Counted from the stretch's first letter, positions 22,731 to 35,050 are shown. The stretch is 64,000 nt of DNA from Pseudomonadota bacterium (GCA_023419535.1 JAEZXX010000022.1:1-64000); one strand, 5' to 3'. Program-made: numbers and translations. The notes: generated from the letters alone by a model not told the origin.

Positions 22731-25700
22731 CTACACCGCCAGCCGTGCGGGGCGCCGCAGGTCCAAGGTCGTCGGGAAGGACGGGTCGGGACGCTCCGGC
22801 ACCGGCTCGAAGGTGCCGCCCGTGTGTCCGATCGGCTCGAAGCGGGCGAGGCGGCGCGCCTCCGCCTCGTTGGCGTTGACGGGGAAGGTGTCGTAGTTGC
22901 GCCCGCCCGGATGGGCGACGTGATAGGTGCATCCCCCCAGCGAGCGCCCGGACCAGCGGTCGAAGAGGTCGAAGGTCAGCGGCGCGTGGACGGGAATCGT
23001 CGGGTGCAGGCCCGAGGCCGGTTGCCACGCCTTGAAGCGCACCCCGCCGACCGCCTCGCCCGGCGTCGCGGTCGAAGCCAGCGGAACGCGGCGGCCGTTG
23101 CAGAGCACCAGATGGCGCGAGGCGTCGAAGCCGGAGAGCTTCACCTGCAGCCGCTCGACGGAGGAATCGACGAAGCGCACCGTTCCCCCGATCGCCCCCG
23201 TCTCGCCCATCACGTGCCAGGGCTCCAGCGCCTGCCGGAGCTCCAGCGACACGCCTTCGCGTTCGATCCGGCCGCAGAAGGGGAAGCGGAACTCCCACTG
23301 AGCCTCGAACCATTCCGGGCGCAGCGGATAGCCCGAGCGCTCCAGATCGCCGAGGACGTCGAGGAAGTCCGCCCAGACGAATTCCGGCAGCATGAAGCGA
23401 TCCGCCAGCTGCGTGCCCCAGCGCGCGAAGAGCCCGTCCTGCGGCTCCTTCCAGAACTTGGCGACCAGCGCCCGGATCAGGAGCTGCTGGGCGAGACTCA
23501 TCTTGGCGTCCGGCGGCATCTCGAAGCCGCGGAACTCGACGAGCCCGAGCCGCCCGGTGGGCCCGTCCGGCGAATAGAGCTTGTCGATGCAGATCTCGGA
23601 GCGGTGCGTGTTTCCGGTCACGTCCACGAGGAGGTTGCGGAACAGGCGGTCGACCAGCCAGGGGGCCGGCGCCTCGCCCGCGCCGGGCTTGGGCACCTGC
23701 GCCATTGCGATCTCCAGCTCGTAGAGCTGGTCGTGGCGCGCTTCGTCGACGCGCGGCGCCTGGCTCGTCGGCCCGATGAAGAGCCCTGAGAAGAGGTAGG
23801 AGAGCGAGGGATGGCGCTGCCAGTGGAGGACGAAGGACTTCAAGAGGTCCGGCCGCCGCAGGAAGGGCGAGTCGGCCGGCGTGCGACCGCCGACGACCAC
23901 GTGGTTGCCGCCGCCCGTGCCCGCATGGCGCCCGTCGATCAGGAACTTGTCGGTGCCCAGCCGCGTCTGGCGGGCTTCCTCGTAAGTACCGGTCGTGATC
24001 GCCACCGCCTCGTCCCAGGAGGCGGCCGGATGGACGTTCACCTCGATGACGCCGGGGTCCGGCGCGACGCGGATGACGTCGACGCGCGGATCAAAGGGCG
24101 GGGCGTAGCCCTCGATCCGGACCTTCAACCCCTTCGCCTCGGCGACGTCCTCGATGGCGGCGAGGAGCTCCAGATAGGCCTCGAAGGTCTCGACCGGCGG
24201 CATGAAGGCGCAGAGCATGCCGTCGCGCGGTTCGATGGCGAGGGCGGTGCGCACATGGCCGACGATCTCGGTCGCCACCGCCTCCGGCGCCTGCCAGGAC
24301 TGCGGCGTCGCCTTGTCGATCGACATCTGCTCGTGGCCGAGATCGACCTGCGACTGCGTTATGCCGCCGAGGCTCTGCTCCTGACGACCGGCTCCTTGCG
24401 TCTGCCCTTCGAAGGCTGTCCGGGCGGGCAGGGGGCCGAAGTCCTGCATCGGATCGGCCGGATGGACGAACGGATACTCGGCCTCGGTGAGGTGCGGAAG
24501 CGAGGTGAGCGGCAGGCGGTAGCCCGCGGCCGAATCACCCGGCACGAGGAACAGATGTCCGCGCCGCGTCCTCCAGCGCTCCGAGCGGAAGCGCACCGCC
24601 CCCGCCTGCCATTCCTGGACGGGCAGCACCATGGAGGTCGGCTGCCCGAGACCCCGGTCGAAGGCCTTGGCGATGCGCGCGCGTTCCTCCGCATCGGCGA
24701 GGCGGGAATCGAGCGGACCGACATTCTCGGGCAGCTGTGCCTCGCGGGCGAGCCAGTAGGCGGGGTCCTCGTAGGCGGGCTGCGCATTGTCCGGATCGAC
24801 GCCGAGACGTTCGGCCACGGAGCGGATCAGCTCCTCGGCCGCCTCCATCGACGGCGCGGAGCCCTTCGCTTCCCGGGCGAAGAGATCCGGATTGCGCCAG
24901 ATCGGCTGCCCGTCGCGCCGCCAGTAGATCGAATAGGTCCAGCGCGGCAGGGTCTCGCCGGGATACCATTTGCCCTGTCCGTGATGCAGGAAGCCGCCGG
25001 GCGCGAAACGCGCCTTCAGGCGCCGCGTCAGCTCGTCGGCGATACCCGCCTTCTGAGGCCCCGTCGCGTCGGTGTTCCACTCCTCGGCCTGGAAGTCGTC
25101 GATGGAGACGAAGGTCGGCTCGCCGCCCATGGTCAGGCGCACGTCGTTCGCCGCGAGCTCGGCGTCGACGGCGTGCCCGAGGGCGTCCAGCGCCTCCCAG
25201 CTCTCCTGCGAGAACGGCTTGGAGACGCGCGGGCGCTCGGCGATGCGCGACACGCTCATGTCGAAGGAGAAGTCGACCTCGGCGAAGCTTGCGACGCCTG
25301 CGATCGGCGCGGCCGAGCGGTAGTGCGGGGTCGCCGCCAGCGGCACGTGGCTCTCGCCCGTCATCAGGCCGGAGGTCGGGTCGAGGCCGATCCAGCCCGC
25401 GCCCGGCAGATAGACCTCGCCCCAGGCATGAAGGTCGGTGAAGTCGTGATCGGTACCGGCCGGCCCGTCGAGGGAGACGCGGTCGGGCTTCAGCTGGATC
25501 AGATAGCCGGAGACGAACCGTGCGGCGAAGCCGAGATGGCGCAGGATCTGGACGAGCAGCCAGGAGGAGTCGCGGCAGGAGCCCGAGGCCTTCTCCAGCG
25601 TCTCTTCCGGCGTCTGGACCCCGACCTCCATCCGGATCGTGTAGGCGATCTCCTGGCTGAGCTGGCGGTTCAGGTCGACGAGGAAGTCGACCGTGCGGTC

Positions 25701-26114
25701 CTGCGAGCGGTCGAGCCGCTCCAGGAAGGTCTGCAGCCGCGGTCCTGCGGCCTCCGTCGAAAGATAGGCCGCAAGGTCCGTCCTCAGGAGCGGCTCGTAC
25801 TCGAAGGGCCAGCGCTCGGCCTCCTCCTCCACGAAGAAGTCGAACGGATTGTAGACCGTCATGTCGGCGAGGAGATCGACCTCGATGCGGAACTCCTCCG
25901 TCGGCTCGGGGAAGACGAGGCGCGCCAGCCAGTTGCCGAAGGGGTCCTGCTGCCAGTTGATGAAGTGGTTCGCGGGCAGGACCTTCAGGGCGTAGGAGGG
26001 AACCCGCGTTCGCGAGTGCGGTGCAGGGCGCAGCCGCACGACCTGCGGCCCCAGAACGACCGGACGATCGTAGCGGTAGTGCGTGACGTGGCGGAGGCTC
26101 GCGAGGATGGACAT
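22731..26114 (-). CDS. Transglutaminase-like protease / DUF2126 fusion protein
   Basis: This 1127-residue protein has a bacterial transglutaminase N-terminal region (residues 1-110, SLRHVTHYRYDRPV), a transglutaminase-like domain with a predicted Cys180-His229-Asp245 triad (SGSCRDSSWLL, DLHAWGEVYLPG, IGLDPTSG), and a long DUF2126 region (about 330-1115, with LTMGGEPTFVSIDD, GTGGGNHVVVGG, HRSEICIDKLYSP). It has no signal peptide. In many bacteria this architecture is encoded with alpha-E and circularly permuted ATP-grasp proteins, thought from comparative genomics to form a peptide-bond-making or protein-modifying system. Those partners are not next to it here; a putative metallopeptidase is encoded divergently. 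The reaction is unknown. Confidence 0.88.
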   Translation of the reverse strand: MSILASLRHVTHYRYDRPVVLGPQVVRLRPAPHSRTRVPSYALKVLPANHFINWQQDPFGNWLARLVFPEPTEEFRIEVDLLADMTVYNPFDFFVEEEAERWPFEYEPLLRTDLAAYLSTEAAGPRLQTFLERLDRSQDRTVDFLVDLNRQLSQEIAYTIRMEVGVQTPEETLEKASGSCRDSSWLLVQILRHLGFAARFVSGYLIQLKPDRVSLDGPAGTDHDFTDLHAWGEVYLPGAGWIGLDPTSGLMTGESHVPLAATPHYRSAAPIAGVASFAEVDFSFDMSVSRIAERPRVSKPFSQESWEALDALGHAVDAELAANDVRLTMGGEPTFVSIDDFQAEEWNTDATGPQKAGIADELTRRLKARFAPGGFLHHGQGKWYPGETLPRWTYSIYWRRDGQPIWRNPDLFAREAKGSAPSMEAAEELIRSVAERLGVDPDNAQPAYEDPAYWLAREAQLPENVGPLDSRLADAEERARIAKAFDRGLGQPTSMVLPVQEWQAGAVRFRSERWRTRRGHLFLVPGDSAAGYRLPLTSLPHLTEAEYPFVHPADPMQDFGPLPARTAFEGQTQGAGRQEQSLGGITQSQVDLGHEQMSIDKATPQSWQAPEAVATEIVGHVRTALAIEPRDGMLCAFMPPVETFEAYLELLAAIEDVAEAKGLKVRIEGYAPPFDPRVDVIRVAPDPGVIEVNVHPAASWDEAVAITTGTYEEARQTRLGTDKFLIDGRHAGTGGGNHVVVGGRTPADSPFLRRPDLLKSFVLHWQRHPSLSYLFSGLFIGPTSQAPRVDEARHDQLYELEIAMAQVPKPGAGEAPAPWLVDRLFRNLLVDVTGNTHRSEICIDKLYSPDGPTGRLGLVEFRGFEMPPDAKMSLAQQLLIRALVAKFWKEPQDGLFARWGTQLADRFMLPEFVWADFLDVLGDLERSGYPLRPEWFEAQWEFRFPFCGRIEREGVSLELRQALEPWHVMGETGAIGGTVRFVDSSVERLQVKLSGFDASRHLVLCNGRRVPLASTATPGEAVGGVRFKAWQPASGLHPTIPVHAPLTFDLFDRWSGRSLGGCTYHVAHPGGRNYDTFPVNANEAEARRLARFEPIGHTGGTFEPVPERPDPSFPTTLDLRRPARLAV

Positions 26115-26318
26115 GGGAAACGGCGGACCTTGTCTGGCGGCGCGACGGGGCGCATCCGAGACTAGCTAGGGCGTCTTCGGCCGGAAAGGTCCCGCAGTGC
26201 AGCGAAGCCGATCTTAATAATTTCGCATCCGCGCTCGAAGGCCCGGAACCGTGCGCCTCCCCGCCCGCTTCTACGGCGACACCGGCCGACCCTCGGCCGC
26301 TCCGCTGGAACCCCTTCC

Positions 26319-27446
26319 ATGAAGCTGTTTTCCTGCCCCTCCTGCGACCAGGTCGTCTACTTCACCAACACGCTCTGCGAGCGATGCGGCCACGCGCTCG
26401 GCTACGAGCCGCTGTCGAACCGCATGCTGTCTCTGGAGCCCGATTCCGAGACCGGCTTCTGGATCGCGGTCGGCAAGGGCGCGAACGGAGAACGCTGGAA
26501 GTACTGCGAGAACTACCAGTATGGGGTCTGCAACTGGCTGCTCGCCGCCGACAGCCCGGAGACGCTGTCGCTCGCCTCGCGCTTCAACAAGACCGTTCCT
26601 GACCTCAGCGATCCCGAGAACGTCGCGCTCTGGCAGAAGATCGAGTTCGCCAAGCAGCGCCTTCTCTACACCATCCTTCGCCTCAAGCTGCCGCTGATGA
26701 CGCGCGCCGAGCACGAGGAGGGTCTCTCCTTCGACTTCCTGGAGGATCTCGGCGACGGCCAGAAGGTGATGACCGGCCACGACCGGGGCCACATCACCAT
26801 CGCGCTCGCCGAGGCCGACGACGCCGAGCGCGAGAAGCGCCGGACCTCGATGGGCGAGCCCTACCGCACGCTGCTCGGCCATTTCCGGCACGAGATCGGC
26901 CACTGGTACTGGGACCTTCTCGTGCGCGACGGTGGCGCGCTCGATCAATGCCGGGCCGTCTTCGGCAACGACGAGGAGGACTACGGGCAGGCGCTGCAGA
27001 ACCACTACGCCAACGGCCCCAAGCCCGACTGGCAGAACGAATACGTCTCGTCCTATGCCGGCGCCCACGCCTGGGAGGACTTCGCGGAGACCTGGGCCCA
27101 CTATCTCCACATCGTCGACAGCCTGGAGACGGGCGGCTCCTGGGGCATCACGCTGCAGCCCCGCCTCGACCGCGAGGGCATCCTGACGACGGACCTCGAC
27201 TTCAAGGTCTACGACGATGCGACGACGATCGAGGAGATCGTCGAGGCCTGGACGGCGCTGTCCTCGGCGCTGAACTCGCTGAACCGCTCGATGGGCCTGC
27301 CGGACCTCTACCCCTTCGTCCTCTCGCCGGCGGTGGTCGGCAAGCTCGGTTTCATCCACGACCTCGTCCACGGCCGCGTCGGCAATGCGGCCAAGCAGGG
27401 GGTCTCTCCGGAACTCGCCAAGGACCAGCAGGCGACCGCCGCCTGA
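26319..27446 (+). CDS. Putative zinc-binding metallopeptidase with N-terminal zinc ribbon
   Basis: The 375-residue protein begins with a zinc ribbon (Cys6, Cys9, Cys20, Cys23; FSCPSCDQ and LCERCGHALGYEP) and has a gluzincin-type HEIGH motif at 191-195 (GHFRHEIGHWYWDLL), with Glu192 as predicted catalytic base. A downstream EDFAETWAHYLHIVD stretch may give the third zinc ligand. This matches the 'putative zinc-binding metallo-peptidase' (Peptidase_Mx) family. There is no signal peptide, so it is cytosolic. It is divergent from the DUF2126 protein across 204 bases that include an AT-rich patch at 26212-26224, and lies 138 bases before treZ. Its substrate is unknown; the pairing with the transglutaminase protein suggests a shared process. 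Confidence 0.8.
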   Translation: MKLFSCPSCDQVVYFTNTLCERCGHALGYEPLSNRMLSLEPDSETGFWIAVGKGANGERWKYCENYQYGVCNWLLAADSPETLSLASRFNKTVPDLSDPENVALWQKIEFAKQRLLYTILRLKLPLMTRAEHEEGLSFDFLEDLGDGQKVMTGHDRGHITIALAEADDAEREKRRTSMGEPYRTLLGHFRHEIGHWYWDLLVRDGGALDQCRAVFGNDEEDYGQALQNHYANGPKPDWQNEYVSSYAGAHAWEDFAETWAHYLHIVDSLETGGSWGITLQPRLDREGILTTDLDFKVYDDATTIEEIVEAWTALSSALNSLNRSMGLPDLYPFVLSPAVVGKLGFIHDLVHGRVGNAAKQGVSPELAKDQQATAA

Positions 27447-27584
27447 CCGTTCGTCCGCCATCGAAATCGGACGCGCCGGACGGCCGGCGCGTCCCTTCCC
27501 GTCGTTCCGGCGACCTTTATCTAGATCTGCCGATGGCGCCGCGCGGCGCCGCCATCCTTCTCACCTGTCGAAAGGGACGTCGAC

Positions 27585-29463
<1,879 letters not shown>

Positions 29464-29471
<8 letters not shown>

Positions 29472-31278
29472 CCGTCTCGACCGGCTCGCCGAAAGCCACG
29501 GCATCCAGACCCGATACGTTTCGGAACTCGGCGAGGAGACGGCGATCTCCACGGATGCGAAGGAGACGCTCCTCTCCATCCTCGGGGTCGATCCGGGGAG
29601 CGGCGAACTCGGCGACTTCGAGCTGTCGCGGCACCATGCGCGCCAGTCCTGCGTCGCGCCGGAGGGCGCGCGCCGCTGGGGTGTCGCCTGCCAGCTTTAC
29701 GCGCTGCGCTCGGCCCGCTCGCTCGGTCTCGGCGATTTCGAGGATCTGGCGCTCCTGTGCGAGATCGCGGCGCAGGCCGGGGCGCAGTTCGTCGGCGTCA
29801 ATCCGCTGCACGCCCTGTTCCTCGCCGATCCCGGCAGGTTCAGTCCCTATTCGCCGTCGACGCGGCGCTTCCTGAACCCCTTCTACATCGCGGTCGATGC
29901 GCTCGACGGCGGGCCGGAGGCGATCGACGCGCTGCGACGGAGCGAGCCGGGCCTGTTCGAGACGCTGGACGGCGATCTCGTCGACTATCCGGCGGCCGGC
30001 GCGCTGAAGAAGCGACTGCTCGTCGAACTCTTCGAGGCCACCCGGCGGGGCGACCCGGCCTTCAGGGCCTATGTGAAGGAGGGCGGGGCGGCGCTCGCCG
30101 ACTTCGCCCTGTTCGAGGCGATCTCGGAGCACATGGTCGCGACCGGGCACGGAGCCGGCTGGCACGGCTGGCCGGAGAGCTGGCACGACCGGGCCTCGCC
30201 GGCGGTTCTGGCGTTCGAGCGGGAGAGCACCGATCAGGTGCGCTTCCACCAGTGGCTCCAGTTCGTGGCCGACCGGCAGCTGGCCGACGCGCAGGGCCGG
30301 GCTAAGGCGGCCGGCATGTCGATCGGCCTCTATCTCGATTTCGCGGTGGGCGTCGCGCCCGACGGGGCCGAGACCTGGATCGACCCGGCCCTGACCGTCC
30401 CGGACGCGCGCGTCGGATCGCCGCCGGACATGTTCAATTCCGACGGACAGGACTGGGGTCTGGCACCCCTGTCCCCGGCCGTTCTGGAGGAGCGCGGCTA
30501 CGAACCGCTCGCACAGGCCTACGAGGCGATGATGCGCCATGCCGGCGCCGTGCGCATCGACCACGCCATGGGGCTCGCCCGGCTGTGGTGGATCGCCGAC
30601 GGCGACAAGGGACGCGTCGGCGGCTATGTGCGGACGCCGCTCGGCTCGATGATCGACACCGTCGCGAAGGTCAGCCGGGCCAACGGCACCATCGTCATCG
30701 GCGAGGATCTCGGCACCGTGCCGGAAGGCTTCCGGCCGGCGATGGAGCGGGCGAACATCCTGTCCTACCGCGTACTCTATTTCGAGCGGCGCGACGACGA
30801 CGGCTTCGTTCCGCCCGAGCGCTATCCCGAGCTTTCGCTCGCCTGCATCTCCACGCACGATCTGGCGACGCTGGCCGGCTGGTGGACGGGCGCCGACATC
30901 GACCTGCGTGCCTCGACCGGGCGCCAGGACGAGGCGGCGGGCGCACGCGACCGCCGGGCCCGCGACGGAGACCGCACGGCGCTCGTGAAGGCGCTGAAGC
31001 AGGCGGGCCTGTCGCCGGAGGAGGCCGGCGAAGAGTACGGCGAGGACGTCGCCATCGCCGTCCACCGATTCGCCGCGCGCACGAAATCCGCCCTCTTCGC
31101 GGTCCAACTCGACGACCTGATCGGCTCGGAGCGGCAGGCGAACCTGCCCGGCACCACCGACGAATACCCGAACTGGCGCGTGCGCTCGCCCGTCGCTCTT
31201 GAAGACCTCGCCGCCCACCCGCTCTTCCAGCGTATCGCCCGCGCCGTGCGCGAAGAGCGACCGGAGCCCGCCCGATGA
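29464..31278 (+). CDS. malQ: 4-alpha-glucanotransferase MalQ
   Basis: This 604-residue GH77 enzyme (amylomaltase) transfers glucan segments between maltodextrins and releases glucose. Diagnostic motifs are WGVACQLYALRSARSLGLGDF, NPLHALF with SPYSPSTRRFLNPFYI, the predicted nucleophile Asp366 in VRIDHAMGLARLWW, Glu414 in IGEDLGTVPEGFR, and STHDLATLAGWW. It overlaps treZ by eight bases and treY by four (ATGA), so the three proteins are probably produced together. Its position suggests that it reworks short maltodextrins left by TreY/TreZ into longer chains that can be used again. Confidence 0.94.
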
Positions 31279-33983
31279 CCGTGAAGCCCGTCGCGACCTA
31301 TCGCCTGCAGTTCCGGGAGGGGACGGACTTCGCCTCGGCGCGGGCGATCGTGCCCTATCTGAAGACGCTCGGCGTCAGCCATCTCTACACCTCGCCGATC
31401 GGGCCGGCGAGCGAGGGCTCGACGCATGGCTACGACGTCTCCGACTACAACTCCTTCGAGGAGGATCTGGGCGGCGAGGCGGGTTTCCGGGCGCTGAGCG
31501 ACGCGCTGCGCGCTGAAGGTCTCGGCCTCGTCATCGACTTCGTGCCGAACCACATGGGTGTCTCGCCGAAGAACGCTTGGTGGGAGGACGTGCTGCGCTG
31601 GGGCCGCGAATCCCGCTACGCGCAGACCTTCGACATCTCCTGGGAGGCGGAGAAGATCCTGATCCCGATCCTCGGCAAGCCTTATGGCGAGGCGCTGCGC
31701 GACGGCGATCTGTCCGTGATCTTCGACGAGGACCGAGGCGAGCTGCGCTTCGACGCCTCCGGCTACACGCTGCCGCTCGATCCGCGCTCCTGGGCCCGCG
31801 TCTTCGCCTTCCTGGAGGACGAGAACCGCGACCGCCTGGTGCGCCGCTTCTCCTCGGCCGACCCGGCCGACCGCGACGATCTCGCCGAGCGCTTCTCCGA
31901 GCGCCTCGCCGACGACGGCTTCCGCGCCTCGCTGACCCGCGCCCTCACCGCGATCAACGCCGACCGCGACGCGCTGCATGCGCTGCACGAGAATCAACAC
32001 TGGCGCCTCGCCTGGTGGCGGCTGGCGCGCGAAAAGCTGTCCTATCGCCGCTTCTTCGAGATCGCCGAGCTGATCGGCGTGCGCCAGGAGATGCGGCGCG
32101 TGTTTCGCGACTCGCACCGGTTGATGGTGAGGCTCGCCGAGGAGGGCCGGCTCGACGGCATCCGCATCGATCACGTGGACGGCGTCGCCGACCCGAAGAA
32201 CTACCTGCTCGACCTGCGCGCGGCCTTCGCGAATGCCGACGTGCAGCCGATGATCCACGTGGAGAAGATCCTGACCGGGCCGGAGCGCTTGCGGGCCTCC
32301 TGGAAGATCGAGGGCACCACCGGCTACGAGTTCATCACCGCCCTCTCCGCCCTCTATGTCGACGCCTCGAAGGAGGAGGCGATGACGAAGGCCTACGAGG
32401 ATTTCCTCCGGCAGGGCGACGATCTGCGCGCCACGATCGCCGAGCAGAAGCGGCACATCCTCGAGCACAATCTGGCGGGCGAGCTTTCGGTGCTGACCGA
32501 TCTGGCGCTCGCCGTCGCCGGCCTCGGCCTCGACACGCGCGATCTCGGACGCGACGCCATCCGCCGTTCGATCGTGGAGGTCGCGACCGCGCTTCCCGTC
32601 TACCGCACCTACGTCTCGGTCGACGGCGTGCCCTCCGAGGACGTCGAGATCGTCGACGATGCGGTGGAGGCCGCCCAGGCCGGACGCGAGGTCGAGGCGG
32701 ACGAGCCGGTCGCCTTCGTCGGCCGTCTTCTGAAGCTCGATTTCGAGGACGGGCGCGAGGTCGCCGGCGCGCTCGACTTCGCCCGCCGCTTCCAGCAGAC
32801 AACGGGCGCCGTGATGGCCAAGGCCGTCGAGGACACCGCCTTCTACCGCTACAACCGCCTGATCGCGCTGAACGAGGTCGGCGGCGAGCCGGACCATTAC
32901 GGCGCCGACGTCGATGCCTTCCACGACGAGATGCAGATCCGCACGCAGGATCAGCCGCTCGGTCTGATGGCGACCTCGACGCACGACACCAAGCGCGGCG
33001 AGGACGCCCGCGCCCGCCTCTACGCCCTGTCGGAGGATCCGCAGGGCTGGGCGGCGATCGTCGCGGACGCCGCCCGGACGCTGGCGTCCTACCGGGTGGA
33101 TCTCGGCGACGGGCTGGTCTCGCCGGACCCGGCCACCGAATGGGGCTTCTACCAGTCGCTTCTCGGCGTCCTGCCAACCGATTTTGACCCCGAGGACGAG
33201 GCGGCGCGAGCGGAGATCCGCGACCGCCTGACGGCCTTCATGGAGAAGGCGGTGCGCGAGGCCAAGCGCTACACCACCTGGACGGCGCCGAACGAGCCCT
33301 ACGAGGCCGGCATCAAGGGTTTCGTCGAGGCCGCGCTGTCGACCGGGAAGAGCGGCGACTGGCTGGCGCGCTTCTGGAAGGACTGCCAGCCCTTCGTCGT
33401 CTCAGGCGCGATGAACTCGCTCTCCCAGACGCTTCTGAAGCTGACCGCACCGGGCATCCCCGACATCTACCAGGGGACCGAGTTCTACGATCTCTCGCTC
33501 GTCGACCCCGACAACCGCCGCAAGTTCGACTTCGCTTCGCGCGAGGCGGCGATGGCGGACGGCGAGACGCCGGCCGAGGCCCTGTCGTCCTGGCGCGACG
33601 CCCGGGTGAAGGCCAAGCTCACGGCCGCCGCGCTGAAGCTCAGGATCGCCGCACCGGAGCTTTTCACCACCGGCGCCTACGAGCGGCTGGAGGTGACGGG
33701 CGCGCGCGCCGCGCACGTCGTCGCGTTCCTGCGCCGGGACGAGGCAGGTCGCGCCGCGCTCGTCGTCGTCCCGCGCCTCGTCCACTCGCTGCTCGATGCC
33801 GGCGAGGAGCCTTCGGCCCTCGCGGCGCACTGGAAGGACACGGCGATCGTCCTGCCGGAGGCTCTGGTCGGGCGTCGGCTCGAAGACGCGCTCGGGACGG
33901 GGACCTGGTTCGAGGCGGGCACCCGCGTGGCCGTCGCCGACCTTCTGGAGCGCCTGCCGGTCGCGCTTCTGACGGCGGCCTGA
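31275..33983 (+). CDS. treY: Malto-oligosyltrehalose synthase TreY
   Basis: This GH13 enzyme of 902 residues converts the reducing end of a maltodextrin into an alpha,alpha-1,1 (trehalose) linkage. Motifs: TYRLQFREGTDFASARAIVPYL at the start (interrupted here for brevity), SHLYTSPI, VIDFVPNHMGVS, predicted nucleophile Asp299 in IRIDHVDGVADP, and STHDTKRGEDARARL. The ATG at 31275 overlaps the malQ stop (ATGA). It ends nine bases before the stop of the convergent DUF2066 gene. The gene order treZ-malQ-treY makes a compact trehalose-release operon. Confidence 0.95.
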   Translation: MTVKPVATYRLQFREGTDFASARAIVPYLKTLGVSHLYTSPIGPASEGSTHGYDVSDYNSFEEDLGGEAGFRALSDALRAEGLGLVIDFVPNHMGVSPKNAWWEDVLRWGRESRYAQTFDISWEAEKILIPILGKPYGEALRDGDLSVIFDEDRGELRFDASGYTLPLDPRSWARVFAFLEDENRDRLVRRFSSADPADRDDLAERFSERLADDGFRASLTRALTAINADRDALHALHENQHWRLAWWRLAREKLSYRRFFEIAELIGVRQEMRRVFRDSHRLMVRLAEEGRLDGIRIDHVDGVADPKNYLLDLRAAFANADVQPMIHVEKILTGPERLRASWKIEGTTGYEFITALSALYVDASKEEAMTKAYEDFLRQGDDLRATIAEQKRHILEHNLAGELSVLTDLALAVAGLGLDTRDLGRDAIRRSIVEVATALPVYRTYVSVDGVPSEDVEIVDDAVEAAQAGREVEADEPVAFVGRLLKLDFEDGREVAGALDFARRFQQTTGAVMAKAVEDTAFYRYNRLIALNEVGGEPDHYGADVDAFHDEMQIRTQDQPLGLMATSTHDTKRGEDARARLYALSEDPQGWAAIVADAARTLASYRVDLGDGLVSPDPATEWGFYQSLLGVLPTDFDPEDEAARAEIRDRLTAFMEKAVREAKRYTTWTAPNEPYEAGIKGFVEAALSTGKSGDWLARFWKDCQPFVVSGAMNSLSQTLLKLTAPGIPDIYQGTEFYDLSLVDPDNRRKFDFASREAAMADGETPAEALSSWRDARVKAKLTAAALKLRIAAPELFTTGAYERLEVTGARAAHVVAFLRRDEAGRAALVVVPRLVHSLLDAGEEPSALAAHWKDTAIVLPEALVGRRLEDALGTGTWFEAGTRVAVADLLERLPVALLTAA

Positions 33984-33992
33984 CGTCGACGC

Positions 33993-34727
33993 CTACCGGG
34001 ACCGTTTGAGGACGGACGCGGCGAAGGCGAGGGCGTCCTCGAAGGTTGCGTCGAAGCTCTTCGCCCGCACGGCATGGACGCTCGTGGCGGAGCCGGAGCG
34101 CACGCTCCAGTCGGAATCCCAGAGGCCGTCCTCCGTGATCCGCATCTCGCCAGTGAGCGAGGCCGGTCCGCCGGCGGCGACGTCGTCACTCGGCAGTTCG
34201 ACGGCAAGGCCGAGATCGTCCGCTGCGTCGAGAAGTGACAGGCGCTGGGCGTAGCCGTCGTCGCCCGCCACCGTCAGACGGTAGGATTTCGCCTGGGTGC
34301 GGACCGTCAGATCGACGGGCAAGACGGACCGGGGCGCGGGCCAAGGCGCGGCATTGAGGTCGGCGAGAAGCGCGTCGATGGCCTTCGGTTCGAAGGCGAC
34401 GGTCAGCTCGAAGCTGCGGTCCCGGGCGCCCTGTTCGTCTGAGATCTGGATGCCCTCCTTGCGGTCCACGTAGTCGAGATCAACGACGAAGTCCGCGGCG
34501 TCCGGCCGGCTCGCCCTTGCCTCGAACCGGCGGCCCACCTCGGGATCGGCGCTGACCCGCACCAGCACCGCCGCCACCGCTTCCGCGATGCCGCGCTCGC
34601 GTTCGGACAGATTGTCGCGGCCCGTCACGATGACGGTCGCGGAATAGAGGTCTTCGGTCGCCGGCGCGGCGTCGGACGCCGTCGAGGCGGCGATCAAAGC
34701 GGCAAGAGCGAGACGGCGAAACCGCAT
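33993..34727 (-). CDS. Secreted DUF2066 domain protein
   Basis: The ATG at 34727 gives a 244-residue protein with a signal peptide (MRFRRLALAALIAASTASDA). The mature protein starts with LYSATVIVTGRDNLSERERGIAEAV, typical of DUF2066 proteins, and ends with a KSFDATFEDALAFAASVLKRSR-like tail. It is predicted periplasmic. The frame is open further upstream (to 35027), but that stretch has no signal peptide and is unlikely to be translated. The role of the family is unknown. It is convergent with treY. Confidence 0.72.
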   Translation of the reverse strand: MRFRRLALAALIAASTASDAAPATEDLYSATVIVTGRDNLSERERGIAEAVAAVLVRVSADPEVGRRFEARASRPDAADFVVDLDYVDRKEGIQISDEQGARDRSFELTVAFEPKAIDALLADLNAAPWPAPRSVLPVDLTVRTQAKSYRLTVAGDDGYAQRLSLLDAADDLGLAVELPSDDVAAGGPASLTGEMRITEDGLWDSDWSVRSGSATSVHAVRAKSFDATFEDALAFAASVLKRSR

Positions 34728-35050
34728 GGCGGATGCTCCGACGCGAACGCACGAGGGGGATCGTGAAGAGGCGAGCGTTCCCGTCCCAAGCTCCCATCGC
34801 CATCGTGGCCGAATGATGGTCGCTCCCTTCACGCTTCGTCGCAAGGGAGGCGACGAATGTGATGCGAATTCAGAGGCTTTCCGCTTGCCCGGCCCGTCTT
34901 GGTTAAGGCTTTTTAAGGCTTGGCGGGGTAGTGTTCCCTCCAGCCGACTGAAGCCCTTTGAACGACCCCTGTCCCGCGTCCGTTTCGCGGGGCCTCGATC
35001 GCCCGATCGCGCGAGCCGGCCTTCCACAGTCCAGCCTCGTCGTCGGTGCC
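34728..35050. other. Divergent intergenic region, no gene seen
   Basis: The 323 bases between the DUF2066 gene and the EamA gene, which point away from each other, contain no convincing gene. An AT-richer stretch with TTAAGGCTTTTTAAGG is at about 34902-34918. This region should hold both promoters, but I cannot assign -35/-10 pairs. Confidence 0.5.

Noticed and set aside
34728..35027. Longer start for the DUF2066 protein at 35027
   Set aside because: The added 100 residues are basic and unlike any export signal; the signal peptide starts at 34727.
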